DNA of 10,513 nt from an uncultured Clostridium sp. (GTDB taxonomy: Bacteria > Bacillota > Clostridia > TANB77 > CAG-508). Of the stretch, positions 1 through 7,498 are shown in pieces; the stretch's first letter is position 1, and each line of letters opens with the position of its first letter. Where the stretch lies: NCBI GenBank assembly GCA_900556975.1, contig USQZ01000052.1, positions 1 to 10,513 of the forward strand, in the 5' to 3' direction. Under the pieces are notes generated by a model, which was not told the origin of the DNA, did no database searches, and worked only from the letters and a program-made list of their open reading frames with translations. The translations under genes were made by a program, and so were the position numbers.

Positions 1-375
1 AAATATGTAGTAGATATAAATGTTTTAGAAAATGGTCAAATAGTTAAAATTAATGATACTAAAATGAAAATAAGAATTGCATTACCAGAAGACTTAAAAG
101 GATTTAACAAGTATGAAGTAGTATATATTTCAAATGATGAAATAAAAGAAACAATACCAGCGATAGTAGAAGATGGATATATAGTATTTGAAACATCACA
201 TTTAAGTCAATATGGAATTGTTGCAACAAATGTTGAAGAAAAAACAGAACAAACAAAGAATGAAACAAATAATCCTAAAACAGGTGATAATATAATTTTA
301 TATGTAGCAATAGCTGGAGTATCTTTAGCTGGATTAGCTACAATGATAGTGGTTAAAAAAAGAAGAAATAAATAG
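1..375 (+). CDS. Cell-wall-anchored surface protein, C-terminal part (5' end outside window)
   Basis: The reading frame is open from base 1 without a stop, so the gene begins upstream; the ATG at 64 is internal and has no ribosome binding site. The visible 124 residues hold a beta-rich module (about residues 1-75) of the kind often found just before the anchor of clostridial surface proteins, ending in a HLSQYGIVA stretch. A short Lys/Glu/Thr/Asn-rich linker follows, then the sorting motif NPKTG (bases 271-285), a hydrophobic segment of about 18 residues and the basic tail KKRRNK. This is the three-part signal by which a sortase cuts between Thr and Gly and joins the protein to peptidoglycan. 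The motif starts with Asn rather than the usual Leu, so a non-class-A sortase may be used; that is inference. What the missing N-terminal part does cannot be told. A terminator follows after 18 bases. Confidence 0.88.
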   Translation, partial: KYVVDINVLENGQIVKINDTKMKIRIALPEDLKGFNKYEVVYISNDEIKETIPAIVEDGYIVFETSHLSQYGIVATNVEEKTEQTKNETNNPKTGDNIILYVAIAGVSLAGLATMIVVKKRRNK

Positions 376-393
376 AATTGAATATGGTATTAT

Positions 394-444
394 AAACATA
401 AAAAAACCCTTTATTTTTAAGTAAATAAAGGATTTTTTATGTTT
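394..444 (+). terminator. Intrinsic terminator of the surface protein gene
   Basis: A long imperfect hairpin lies between the surface protein stop codon and the uvrB promoter. The core stem pairs CCTTTATTT with AAATAAAGG around a six-base loop, and is extended by an A-run pairing with a T-run and ACAT/ATGT at the base, with one bulge. The T-run after the GG is the expected release signal on the plus strand; the A-run in front means it could also act on the other strand. Confidence 0.85.
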
Positions 445-448
445 AGTG

Positions 449-477
449 TTTAAATGTAACGGATAATTTGATATAAT
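449..477 (+). promoter_or_regulatory. uvrB promoter, extended -10 type
   Basis: A perfect -10 box TATAAT (472-477) is preceded by TG one base upstream (extended -10), and a weak -35 (TTTAAA, 449-454, four of six bases match) sits 17 bases away. It starts only five bases after the terminator. No LexA-type operator (GAAC-N4-GTTC) was seen near it. Confidence 0.75.
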
Positions 478-509
478 ACATAAGATTAATAATGAGATTG
501 GGAAGTATT

Positions 510-516
510 GGAGGAG
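510..516 (+). promoter_or_regulatory. Ribosome binding site that sets the uvrB start
   Basis: GGAGGAG lies just before the ATG at 519, with four bases between GGAGG and the start codon, which is short but usable. The in-frame ATG at 492 has no such site, so the longer reading is rejected. Confidence 0.8.
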
Positions 517-518
517 TT

Positions 519-2483
519 ATGTTTAAGATTCATTCAGAATATAAACCTACTGGGGATCAGCCTCAGGCAATTGAATATTTAAGTAAGGGAATTGAAGAAG
601 GAAAAAAGTTTCAAACACTTTTGGGTGTTACTGGTTCTGGTAAGACCTTTACAATGGCTAATATAATTGAGAAGACTCAACGTCCAACTTTAGTTTTGGC
701 TCATAATAAGACTTTGGCTGGACAGTTGTATAGTGAGTTTAAGGAATTTTTTCCTGAAAATAGAGTAGAGTATTTTGTATCCTATTACGATTATTACCAA
801 CCAGAAGCTTATATTGCATCTTCTGATACATATATAGAAAAAGATGCTTCTATTAATGACGAGATTGATAAGTTGAGACACTCAGCTACTGCATCTTTGT
901 TTGAAGCAAGAGATGTTATTGTTGTTGCTTCTGTTTCTTGTATTTATGGTTTGGGTGATCCGATTGATTACGAGAATATGATTGTTTCTTTGAGACCGGG
1001 TATGCAGATTGAAAGAAATGAAGTAATGAAAAAGCTTGTTAATATGCAGTATTCAAGAAATGAAATGGATTTTAAGAGAGGTACTTTTAGGGCTAAGGGC
1101 GATATTTTAGAGATTTATCCTTCTAACCAAGAAGAGTCTGCAATTCGTGTTGAGTTCTGGGGTGATGAGATTGAGAAGATTAGCGAGATTAATCCGCTTA
1201 CTGGCAAGACGATTGGTGTTAGGGAACATGTTATGATTGTTCCAAATTCTCATTATGTTACTAGTAAGGATAAACTTGAAAGAGCTCTTGGAACGATTGA
1301 ACAGGAAATGGAAGAGAGAGTTCAATGGTTTAAAGATCATAAAAAATTAATTGAGGCACAGAGAATTGAAGAGAGAACTAATTTCGATATTGAGATGCTT
1401 AAGGAAACTGGCTTCTGCCAAGGAATTGAGAATTATTCAAGACATATAAGCGGTAGAGCTGCTGGTAGTCCTCCGTTTACATTGTTTGATTATTTTCCTG
1501 ATGATTTTTTACTTTTGATTGATGAATCACATGCAACAATTCCACAGGTTAGGGCTATGTATAATGGCGATAGGGCTAGAAAGGATTCGCTTGTCAATTA
1601 TGGCTTTAGATTGCCTTCTGCTTATGACAATAGACCTTTGAAGTTTGAGGAGTTTGAAGAGAGAATTAATCAATGCGTGTTTGTTAGTGCGACGCCTTCT
1701 GATTATGAGAAAGAACATTCTGGAAGTAATGTTGTTGAGCAGATTATTCGTCCTACTGGGCTTTTGGATCCTAAGATAGAAGTTAAGCCAGTTGAGAATC
1801 AGATTGATGATTTGATTACTCAAATTAATGAGAGAGTTGAGAGACAGGAGAGAGTTCTTGTTACTACTTTGACGAAGAAGATGGCTGAGGATTTAACTGC
1901 TTATTTAAGAAATATTGGTATTCGTGTTCGTTATATGCATTCTGAGATTAAGGCTTTGGAAAGAATGGAGATTATCAGAGATTTGCGTATAGGTGAGTTT
2001 GATGTTTTAGTTGGTATTAACTTACTTAGAGAAGGTTTGGATATTCCAGAGGTTTCTTTGGTTGCTATTTTAGATGCAGATAAGGAAGGATTTTTACGTT
2101 CAGAACGATCTCTTATCCAGACGATTGGTCGTGCTGCTAGAAATACTGAAGGTAAGGTTATTATGTATGCTGATGAACTTACTGAGTCAATGGAAAAGGC
2201 AATTTCAGAGACTAATAGAAGACGTAAAATTCAAGAAGAATATAATAAGGAGCATGGAATTATTCCAAAAACTATTAAGAAGTCTGTAAGGGATATAATT
2301 AAGGCAACTATTGTTGAAGATATTTCAACTGAATATCAAATTGATAAGAATGAAACACCTGAAGATATTATTAATAGACTTACTGATGAAATGCTTAAAT
2401 GTGCACAGGCTATGGAATTTGAGAAGGCTGCGGAGTTGCGTGATAAGATTAAGGAATTAGAGAAGTTTATTGAGAATAAATAA
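519..2483 (+). CDS. uvrB: Excinuclease ABC subunit B (UvrB helicase-like ATPase)
   Basis: UvrB receives damaged DNA from UvrA, verifies the lesion by threading a beta-hairpin between the strands, and recruits UvrC for incision in nucleotide excision repair (cytosolic). The product is 654 residues, normal for the family. Visible landmarks: Walker A GVTGSGKT at 36-43; tyrosine-rich base of the beta-hairpin at 89-93 (YYDYY); Walker B with DESH at 335-338; SATP at 390-393; helicase motif VI with QTIGRAARN from 534; and a C-terminal UVR motif (about 617-652), the contact site for UvrC. No key residue is missing. The start at 519 gives the family-typical MFKIHSEYKPTGDQPQ and has an adjacent SD. The gene has its own promoter and is followed by a cassette on the opposite strand rather than directly by uvrA. 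Confidence 0.98.
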   Translation: MFKIHSEYKPTGDQPQAIEYLSKGIEEGKKFQTLLGVTGSGKTFTMANIIEKTQRPTLVLAHNKTLAGQLYSEFKEFFPENRVEYFVSYYDYYQPEAYIASSDTYIEKDASINDEIDKLRHSATASLFEARDVIVVASVSCIYGLGDPIDYENMIVSLRPGMQIERNEVMKKLVNMQYSRNEMDFKRGTFRAKGDILEIYPSNQEESAIRVEFWGDEIEKISEINPLTGKTIGVREHVMIVPNSHYVTSKDKLERALGTIEQEMEERVQWFKDHKKLIEAQRIEERTNFDIEMLKETGFCQGIENYSRHISGRAAGSPPFTLFDYFPDDFLLLIDESHATIPQVRAMYNGDRARKDSLVNYGFRLPSAYDNRPLKFEEFEERINQCVFVSATPSDYEKEHSGSNVVEQIIRPTGLLDPKIEVKPVENQIDDLITQINERVERQERVLVTTLTKKMAEDLTAYLRNIGIRVRYMHSEIKALERMEIIRDLRIGEFDVLVGINLLREGLDIPEVSLVAILDADKEGFLRSERSLIQTIGRAARNTEGKVIMYADELTESMEKAISETNRRRKIQEEYNKEHGIIPKTIKKSVRDIIKATIVEDISTEYQIDKNETPEDIINRLTDEMLKCAQAMEFEKAAELRDKIKELEKFIENK

Positions 2484-2510
2484 AACTAGAATTCTTAAAG
2501 TAAAATTAGT

Positions 2511-2544
2511 ACTATAACAATGTGCTGATTTAAAATGTTATAGT
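2511..2544. repeat. Inverted repeat downstream of uvrB
   Basis: ACTATAACA (2511-2519) and TGTTATAGT (2536-2544) form a perfect 9-bp inverted repeat with a 16-base loop, 27 bases after the uvrB stop. No clear T-run follows, so it is not a typical terminator; it may be a weak stem that protects the uvrB mRNA end. The rest of 2545-2660 is AT-rich and shows nothing I can assign. Confidence 0.5.
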
Positions 2545-2660
2545 GGATTTAAATTGTTTTATATGCGTTTTTACTTGATTAAATAATTATTTGCTGTCTA
2601 AGTAGATATAATTAAAATTATAATTATCCACCAGTATAACTTGGGGGTATCATTAAAGTT

Positions 2661-2700
2661 ATGAAAAAACTCATCAATATTTTTTGATGAGTTTTTTCAT
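2661..2700. terminator. Two-way terminator between uvrB and the minus-strand gene
   Basis: A perfect 17-bp hairpin: the left arm 2661-2677 begins ATGAAAAAACTCATC and the right arm 2684-2700 is its exact complement, with a six-base loop. Each arm carries an A6 or T6 run, so both strands end in a GC-containing stem plus T-run. It can stop uvrB transcription and, from the other side, the convergent gene ending at 2750. Confidence 0.9.
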
Positions 2701-2749
2701 AGATTTGTGGAAAAATGGTTTGGTTAACGGATTGCCGGATACTGTTTAA

Positions 2750-3169
2750 TTATTTTTGATTTGTTGCTGCAATGAGCCACATTCTATTGGCTTCTGTGAG
2801 CTCGATGTTGTATTTCGATATTTTTTCACGAAATACTTTTACGCACAGCTTGTTGTCAATTTCACTATATGTTTTTAAAAGTGTTTCCCAACTATTTACT
2901 GTTTCTGGTAAGCTGCTAACAACTGTCATAACAGTTTCTTGAAGCAGTTCCTTCAGGTCCATTTCTGGATTGGTGGTATGACAACCGTTTTTCCAGCTAA
3001 TCAGATAGTGACCTTCGCCTTTCCGAACATTTTTGATTTTGGTTTCAGTAAGGACGAAACCTTCTTTGCGTAGTTTTTTGGCTGTTTTGTTCCAAACGTA
3101 TAATGGAATTTCATAAACGCCATTTTGCGCTGCGTATTCGATTCTTTCTATAATACTTGTATTCTTCAT
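2750..3169 (-). CDS. Hypothetical protein, 139 residues, single-gene cassette
   Basis: I do not recognise this protein. It is soluble, with no signal peptide or membrane segment. Residues 1-60 look like a small alpha/beta domain: a helix, an IPLYVWNKTAKKLRKEGF stretch (helix entering a strand) and a strand ending YLISWKNG, a layout seen in small phage and accessory proteins. Residues 70-139 look mainly helical. The start is well supported: AGGAGGT lies seven bases upstream on the minus strand (3177-3183), and a good promoter lies about 90 bases further up. It is convergent with uvrB, divergent from uvrA, and ends at the two-way terminator. Base use (CTG, CAG, CGC-like codons) looks less AT-rich than in uvrA or uvrB, which suggests acquisition by transfer; this is a visual impression, not a computed value. 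A role in DNA repair is not indicated beyond position. Confidence 0.8.
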   Translation of the reverse strand: MKNTSIIERIEYAAQNGVYEIPLYVWNKTAKKLRKEGFVLTETKIKNVRKGEGHYLISWKNGCHTTNPEMDLKELLQETVMTVVSSLPETVNSWETLLKTYSEIDNKLCVKVFREKISKYNIELTEANRMWLIAATNQK

Positions 3170-3219
3170 ATAAAATACCTCCTATATAGAAACAACCATT
3201 TCTCCACAGTTCCTGTTAA

Positions 3220-3238
3220 GACACAAATTGCGAGTGTC
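3220..3238. repeat. Inverted repeat in the leader of the 139-residue gene
   Basis: GACAC (3220-3224) and GTGTC (3234-3238) are exact inverted copies around a nine-base centre; allowing one mismatch the arms are seven bases. It lies in the transcribed leader of the minus-strand gene, between its promoter and SD, so it could be an operator or a small hairpin. The short arms make chance possible. Confidence 0.35.
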
Positions 3239-3264
3239 CTTTATTCAAAAGCGGAACTTTTAAA

Positions 3265-3293
3265 AGTATATCACATTAAGGTTTAAAAGTAAA
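3265..3293 (-). promoter_or_regulatory. Promoter of the 139-residue gene
   Basis: Read on the minus strand: -35 TTTACT (3288-3293), 17-base spacer, -10 TATACT (3265-3270) with TG one base upstream (extended -10). Transcription would start near 3258, giving a leader of about 90 bases. It is divergent from the uvrA promoter; the two -35 boxes lie about 25 bases apart. Confidence 0.7.
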
Positions 3294-3317
3294 TACTTAT
3301 GTAAACATAAAAAAGTG

Positions 3318-3346
3318 ATGACATTTTATAATAAGTATGATAAAAT
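3318..3346 (+). promoter_or_regulatory. uvrA promoter
   Basis: -35 ATGACA (3318-3323, five of six consensus bases), 17-base spacer, -10 TAAAAT (3341-3346) with an upstream TG (extended -10). It lies about 36 bases before the uvrA start. A second TATAAT at 3327-3332 has no matching -35. No GAAC-N4-GTTC LexA site was found. Confidence 0.75.
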
Positions 3347-3382
3347 ATTTAACTGTGTAGAAATTATTTTGGAGGGGTTAGA

Positions 3383-6205
3383 ATGAATGATTCTATTGTT
3401 ATAAAGGGAGCAAAAGTACACAATTTAAAAAATATTAATTTAGAGATACCAAGAGATAAATTAGTTGTTATTACTGGACTTTCAGGTTCTGGTAAATCAT
3501 CTCTTGCTTTTGATACATTATATGCTGAGGGGCAAAGAAGATATGTTGAGAGTTTATCTTCTTATGCAAGACAATTTTTAGGATTAATGGAAAAGCCTGA
3601 TGTTGAGAGCATTGAGGGGTTATCACCAGCTATTTCTATAGATCAAAAAACAACGTCTAAAAATCCTCGTTCTACAGTTGGAACAGTTACTGAGATTTAT
3701 GATTTTATACGTTTGTTATATGCTAGAATTGGTGTTCCATATTGTCCTAAGTGTGGTAAGAAAATTGAGAAACAGTCAATAGACCAGATTGTTGATAATA
3801 TTTTGGAATTGCCTGAAGGAACTAGAATTCAGGTTCTAGCACCTGTTGTAAGGGGCAAAAAAGGTGAATATGTTAAGTTATTAGATGATTTCCAAAAAGA
3901 TGGTTTTGTTAGAGCTAGAGTTGATGGAACTATGTATGAATTATCTGATGATATTGAGATTGATAGAAAGAAAAAACATAATATTGATATTATTGTTGAT
4001 AGATTAGTTATAAAAGAAGATATTAGAAATCGTTTAACTGAATCTGTTGAAACTGCTTTAAAATATGCAAATAACTTAGTTACTATTGATGCTATTGGAA
4101 AGGGAGAAAGAATTTATAGTCAAAATTATGCTTGTCCTGATTGCGGAATAAGTTTTGAAGAGTTGTCTCCTAGAATGTTCTCTTTTAATAATCCTCAAGG
4201 TGCTTGTCCTGAATGTACAGGTATTGGATATTTAATGAGAATGGATGAGGATTTAATTATTCCTGATAAAAGCAAAACTTTGTATGATGGTGTTAAAGCT
4301 TTTGGTTCAAGTACAATGAAAAAGGGCGAAACTATGGCTAAAATGTATTTTGAATCTATTGCAAGACATTATGGAGTTGATATTAAAAAGCCTATTAAAA
4401 AGCTTCCTAGAGATTTCTTAGATAAAATTTTATATGGTACAGGAAGTGAGGTTATTGATTTTGAGTTTGCATCTGCAAGTGGTGTTCGTAAGTTTAGTTG
4501 TCCATTTGAAGGTGTTATTCCTACTCTTGATAGAAGATATAGAGAGACTAAATCACAAGGTATGAGAGATTTCTATGAACTTTATATGAGTGAAAAGCCT
4601 TGTAGCACTTGTCATGGAGCTAGATTAAAGGAAGAGGTATTGGCTGTAAAGGTTGGAGATAAAAATATTAATGAGCTTACAGATATGCCAATTAATGAGA
4701 TTAAGAAATATTTAGATAATTTGGAATTAAGCAAAAAAGATAAGATGATTGCAGATCAAATTTTTAAGGAGCTTAATAAAAGATTGCAATTTTTGATGGA
4801 TGTTGGTTTGTCTTATTTAACTTTATCTCGTTCTGCTGGAACTTTGTCAGGTGGTGAAGCTCAGAGAATTCGTCTTGCAACACAAATTGGTTCAGGATTG
4901 ACAGGTGTTTTATATATTCTTGATGAGCCAAGTATAGGTCTTCATCAGAGAGATAATGATAGATTATTGGCTACTTTGAGAAAACTAAGAGATTTAGGAA
5001 ATACTTTAATTGTTGTTGAACATGATGAAGATACAATGTATGCAGCTGACCAAATTATTGATATAGGACCTGGAGCTGGTGTTCATGGAGGAAATGTTGT
5101 GGCACAAGGTACAGCTGATGAAATTAAATTAATTCCTGGTTCTATTACTGGACAATATTTGAGTGGAAAGAAAAAGATTCTTGTTCCTAAAAAGAGAAGA
5201 AAATCAAATGGAAAGAGTATTGAAATTGTTGGAGCAACAGAACACAATTTAAAGAATGTAAATGTTAAATTTCCACTTGGAGTATTTAACTGCGTTACAG
5301 GTGTTTCAGGTTCTGGTAAGAGTACTTTGGTTAATGAAGTTTTATATAATTATTTAGCAAGAGAATTGTATGGTTCAAATGTTAAACCAGGAAAATGTGA
5401 GAAAATAAAAGGTGTTGAGAATATTGATAAAATTATTAATATTGATCAATCTCCTATTGGAAGAACTCCACGTTCTAATCCAGCTACTTATACTGGTGTG
5501 TTTGACACTATTAGAGATATTTTTGCTAATACAAATGAAGCTAAGATGCGTGGATACCAAAAGGGAAGATTTAGTTTTAATGTTTCTGGTGGAAGATGTG
5601 AGGCTTGCCAAGGTGATGGAATAATTAAAATTGAAATGAATTTCTTACCTGATATTTATGTACCTTGTGAAGTTTGTCATGGAAGAAGATATAATAGAGA
5701 AACTTTAGAGGTTAAATATAAAGGAAAGAGCATTTCAGATGTTTTGGATATGACTGTTGAGGAAGCTTTAGAATTCTTTTCAAATATTCCTAAGATAAAA
5801 ACAAAAATGCAAACATTATTTGATGTTGGTTTAGGATATATTAAACTTGGACAACCTTCTACAACGTTGTCAGGTGGTGAAGCACAAAGGGTTAAGCTTG
5901 CAACTGAACTTTCAAAACGTGCTACTGGTAAGACTTTATATATTTTGGATGAGCCAACTACAGGTCTTCATATTGATGATGTTCATAGATTGGTTGATAT
6001 TTTACAAAGGCTTGTTGATACAGGAAATACTATTATTGTTATTGAACATAATTTGGATTTGATTAAAACAGCTGATCATATTATTGATTTAGGACCAGAA
6101 GGCGGAGAAGCAGGAGGAAGAATTATTGCTGTTGGTACACCGGAGCAAATTGCTAGAAATCCTGAATCACAAACAGGAATTTTCTTGAAAAAGTATTTAG
6201 ATTAA
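3383..6205 (+). CDS. uvrA: Excinuclease ABC subunit A (UvrA damage-sensing ATPase)
   Basis: UvrA forms a dimer that scans DNA for distortions, loads UvrB and leaves after ATP hydrolysis (nucleotide excision repair, cytosolic). At 940 residues it has the family length and two ABC ATPase modules. First module: Walker A GLSGSGKS at 32-39, signature LSGGEAQR from 488, Walker B with D514-E515. Second module: Walker A GVSGSGKS at 640-647, signature LSGGEAQR from 829, Walker B with D856-E857. Zinc cysteines are complete: C251/C254 with C275/C278, C739/C742 with C762/C765, and additional CxxC pairs at 121/124 and 407/410 that fit a third zinc site. The start is set by GGAGG at 3371-3375, seven bases before ATG. 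The gene has its own promoter and is split from uvrB by the minus-strand cassette. No terminator is apparent behind it, so some readthrough into the next gene is possible. Confidence 0.98.
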   Translation: MNDSIVIKGAKVHNLKNINLEIPRDKLVVITGLSGSGKSSLAFDTLYAEGQRRYVESLSSYARQFLGLMEKPDVESIEGLSPAISIDQKTTSKNPRSTVGTVTEIYDFIRLLYARIGVPYCPKCGKKIEKQSIDQIVDNILELPEGTRIQVLAPVVRGKKGEYVKLLDDFQKDGFVRARVDGTMYELSDDIEIDRKKKHNIDIIVDRLVIKEDIRNRLTESVETALKYANNLVTIDAIGKGERIYSQNYACPDCGISFEELSPRMFSFNNPQGACPECTGIGYLMRMDEDLIIPDKSKTLYDGVKAFGSSTMKKGETMAKMYFESIARHYGVDIKKPIKKLPRDFLDKILYGTGSEVIDFEFASASGVRKFSCPFEGVIPTLDRRYRETKSQGMRDFYELYMSEKPCSTCHGARLKEEVLAVKVGDKNINELTDMPINEIKKYLDNLELSKKDKMIADQIFKELNKRLQFLMDVGLSYLTLSRSAGTLSGGEAQRIRLATQIGSGLTGVLYILDEPSIGLHQRDNDRLLATLRKLRDLGNTLIVVEHDEDTMYAADQIIDIGPGAGVHGGNVVAQGTADEIKLIPGSITGQYLSGKKKILVPKKRRKSNGKSIEIVGATEHNLKNVNVKFPLGVFNCVTGVSGSGKSTLVNEVLYNYLARELYGSNVKPGKCEKIKGVENIDKIINIDQSPIGRTPRSNPATYTGVFDTIRDIFANTNEAKMRGYQKGRFSFNVSGGRCEACQGDGIIKIEMNFLPDIYVPCEVCHGRRYNRETLEVKYKGKSISDVLDMTVEEALEFFSNIPKIKTKMQTLFDVGLGYIKLGQPSTTLSGGEAQRVKLATELSKRATGKTLYILDEPTTGLHIDDVHRLVDILQRLVDTGNTIIVIEHNLDLIKTADHIIDLGPEGGEAGGRIIAVGTPEQIARNPESQTGIFLKKYLD

Positions 6206-6265
6206 AAATGATATATAACTGTGTTCAAAATGTAAACGAATTGTAACTAAAAATTTTGTATTTAG

Positions 6266-6274
6266 TGATATACT
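6266..6274 (+). promoter_or_regulatory. Likely promoter of the repeat-protein gene (extended -10)
   Basis: TG-A-TATACT is an extended -10 box 31 bases before the start of the 324-residue gene. No convincing -35 lies 17 bases upstream (ACTAAA), but extended -10 promoters tolerate this. The rest of 6206-6305 is AT-rich spacer with no clear terminator for uvrA. Confidence 0.5.
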
Positions 6275-6305
6275 AATTTTGAAGTATTAGACGAGGTACA
6301 AAAGA

Positions 6306-7280
6306 ATGAAGTTATTTGAAAAAATAAAGAGTATATTTTTTAAGAATAAAGTTAAAGCATTGCCTGAAGCTTCAATTGAAACAGAGAAGGTAGTATTGTT
6401 AGCAGTAAAAGAAAGAGATCCAGAGAAAGTGTTGGATATTTTGAGAACATATTGCTTTGAAATGAATTCAAATTCAATTGTTCACATAATTGCTCATTTA
6501 CCTATGAAAAGAAGAGTTGAGGGTATTGAAATTGCACAAAAATATATTACACCATATGATTTATCTGATTTAGCTTTAAGAAAGCTTGATTATAATGGGA
6601 AAATTTGTGTACTTGAGAAATTCCAAAACAGATTGGATTTGGAGGATATGTATCAGTTATTTAATAATATTCCACCAGATCAAAGAGTTAGAGCTTTGAA
6701 AAAATGTGTTGATAGATTTGATTCATTTGCACTTTCAGAAATTATAAAAAAGTATATGCCTTTATATGATAGACTTGATTGCTTGAATTTATATCATACT
6801 AGATTAGATGGTTCATCAAAAGCAAATATTATAAAAGAATTGGATGCAGATAGAAAATTTACAGCGCTTAGTAAATATCAAAAAGAACTTAATAAAACTG
6901 ATTTATATGATATTGTTTGTTCAACTGAAACAGATAGAATTCCTGATGTATTGAATGTTGTTTATAATAGTTTAACTAGTAAACAGATTTCGGATATTAT
7001 TCAGTATTATGTCCCTGAAAAAAGGAAGTTGGAGACATTATATAAATGTTGTTATAGATTAGACTCTTCTACAATTTCTGATTTGATTAAGTATACTGTT
7101 CCAGAGAATCAAAAAGAAGAAGCATTGATATCATTGCAAAATAGAATAAAGAGTAATAACATAGGTGAGATTTTACAATTTTGTGTGAAATCAGCTAATG
7201 CTTTGAAAAAGGTTCAACATAATTTGGATTCAGAAGATGTAGAGTATTTTGAAAATACAATAGGTAAAGGTGGGAATTAG
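6306..7280 (+). CDS. Unrecognised helical-repeat (alpha-solenoid-like) protein, 324 residues
   Basis: I cannot name this family. After a basic, amphipathic N-terminus (MKLFEKIKSIFFKNK) and a linker to about residue 53, the protein is a tandem array of 28-29-residue units: 54-81, 82-110, 111-138, 139-167, 168-195, 196-223, 224-252, 253-281, 282-307 and a partial 308-319. Each begins with D/T/N-S-x-x, has a first helix like ISDIIKY, a turn often VPE or IPP, and a second helix ending in an aromatic or basic residue plus RL or NL. Units 7 and 8 are closest to each other (QISDIIQYYVPE and TISDLIKYTVPE). Two helices per unit suggest a superhelical scaffold for binding protein or nucleic acid; no catalytic motif is visible. 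Start: GAGGT at 6293-6297, eight bases before ATG. Base use resembles uvrA, so it looks native. HEAT-like or TPR-like folds are alternatives. Confidence 0.85.
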   Translation: MKLFEKIKSIFFKNKVKALPEASIETEKVVLLAVKERDPEKVLDILRTYCFEMNSNSIVHIIAHLPMKRRVEGIEIAQKYITPYDLSDLALRKLDYNGKICVLEKFQNRLDLEDMYQLFNNIPPDQRVRALKKCVDRFDSFALSEIIKKYMPLYDRLDCLNLYHTRLDGSSKANIIKELDADRKFTALSKYQKELNKTDLYDIVCSTETDRIPDVLNVVYNSLTSKQISDIIQYYVPEKRKLETLYKCCYRLDSSTISDLIKYTVPENQKEEALISLQNRIKSNNIGEILQFCVKSANALKKVQHNLDSEDVEYFENTIGKGGN

Positions 7281-7388
7281 AACAAAAACGGACATTTTTA
7301 TATTTACATTTGTTATAACTTTTAAATTCTATGTTTTTGTTTGTGTGAGAAATTTGCAAAGCAAGTTTTTGTGCATAATTATTAAAAA
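7281..7388 (+). repeat. Left arm of a long imperfect inverted repeat
   Basis: Starting at the base after the stop codon of the repeat-protein gene, this stretch matches the reverse complement of 7755 back to about 7641. The outer 15 bases (AACAAAAACGGACAT) match 14 of 15. The similarity then continues through blocks such as CATTT-TTATAA, a TTTTAAA stretch, ATG, TGTGT and AATTTGC, with small gaps, to about 7388. By eye the arms agree at roughly three of four positions. The arm contains its own small palindrome (AAATTTG-CAAAG-CAAGTTT, 7351-7369). Confidence 0.65.
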
Positions 7389-7410
7389 AGGCGGATTGTG
7401 TATCCGCCTT
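7384..7410 (-). terminator. Minus-strand intrinsic terminator
   Basis: AAGGCGGAT (7388-7396) pairs perfectly with ATCCGCCTT (7402-7410) around a five-base loop. On the minus strand the stem is followed by six T residues (bases 7389-7384), the classic layout; on the plus strand only two T residues follow before an A-run. It therefore mainly ends a minus-strand transcript, fitting the small ORF at 7433-7498, though the stem may also stabilise the 3' end of the plus-strand repeat-protein mRNA. Confidence 0.8.
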
Positions 7411-7432
7411 AAAAATTTCTATATAAAGTAAA

Positions 7433-7498
7433 TTATTTTTCTTCATTTGTATTTGATGAAGAATTCTTTTTTTGTTTGTTCTTTTTTTCTTTACTCAT
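7433..7498 (-). CDS. Candidate 21-residue lysine-rich small protein
   Basis: This tiny ORF has the full set of expression signals. On the minus strand GGAGGTG (7505-7511) sits six bases before ATG, an in-frame TAA lies right before the ATG so no longer frame exists, and a strong minus-strand terminator begins about 23 bases after the stop. The product starts MSKEKKNKQKK, then a Ser/Asn/Thr stretch, and ends NEEK; seven or more lysines make it very basic and probably disordered. I do not recognise a family; nucleic-acid or ribosome binding would be a guess. It sits between the two inverted arms of the 7281-7755 element and is opposite to all its neighbours. A chance AT-rich ORF is the alternative, but a chance SD at ideal spacing plus a terminator makes that less likely. 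Confidence 0.55.
   Translation of the reverse strand: MSKEKKNKQKKNSSSNTNEEK

Noticed and set aside
492..518. Nine-codon longer start for uvrB at the ATG at 492
   Set aside because: No ribosome binding site precedes it, and the SD at 510-516 would lie inside the coding sequence; the ATG at 519 gives the family-typical N-terminus.
449..518. SOS (LexA) control of uvrB
   Set aside because: No GAAC-N4-GTTC type operator was found here or in 3240-3382 before uvrA. The GAAC at 3254-3257 has no partner half-site.
2661..2687. Eight-codon ORF starting ATGAAAAAACTC
   Set aside because: It is only the arm of the terminator hairpin and has no SD.
7195..7446. 83-residue minus-strand reading frame across the end of the repeat-protein gene
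   Set aside because: It runs through the minus-strand terminator stem and overlaps a real gene; no SD or recognisable protein.
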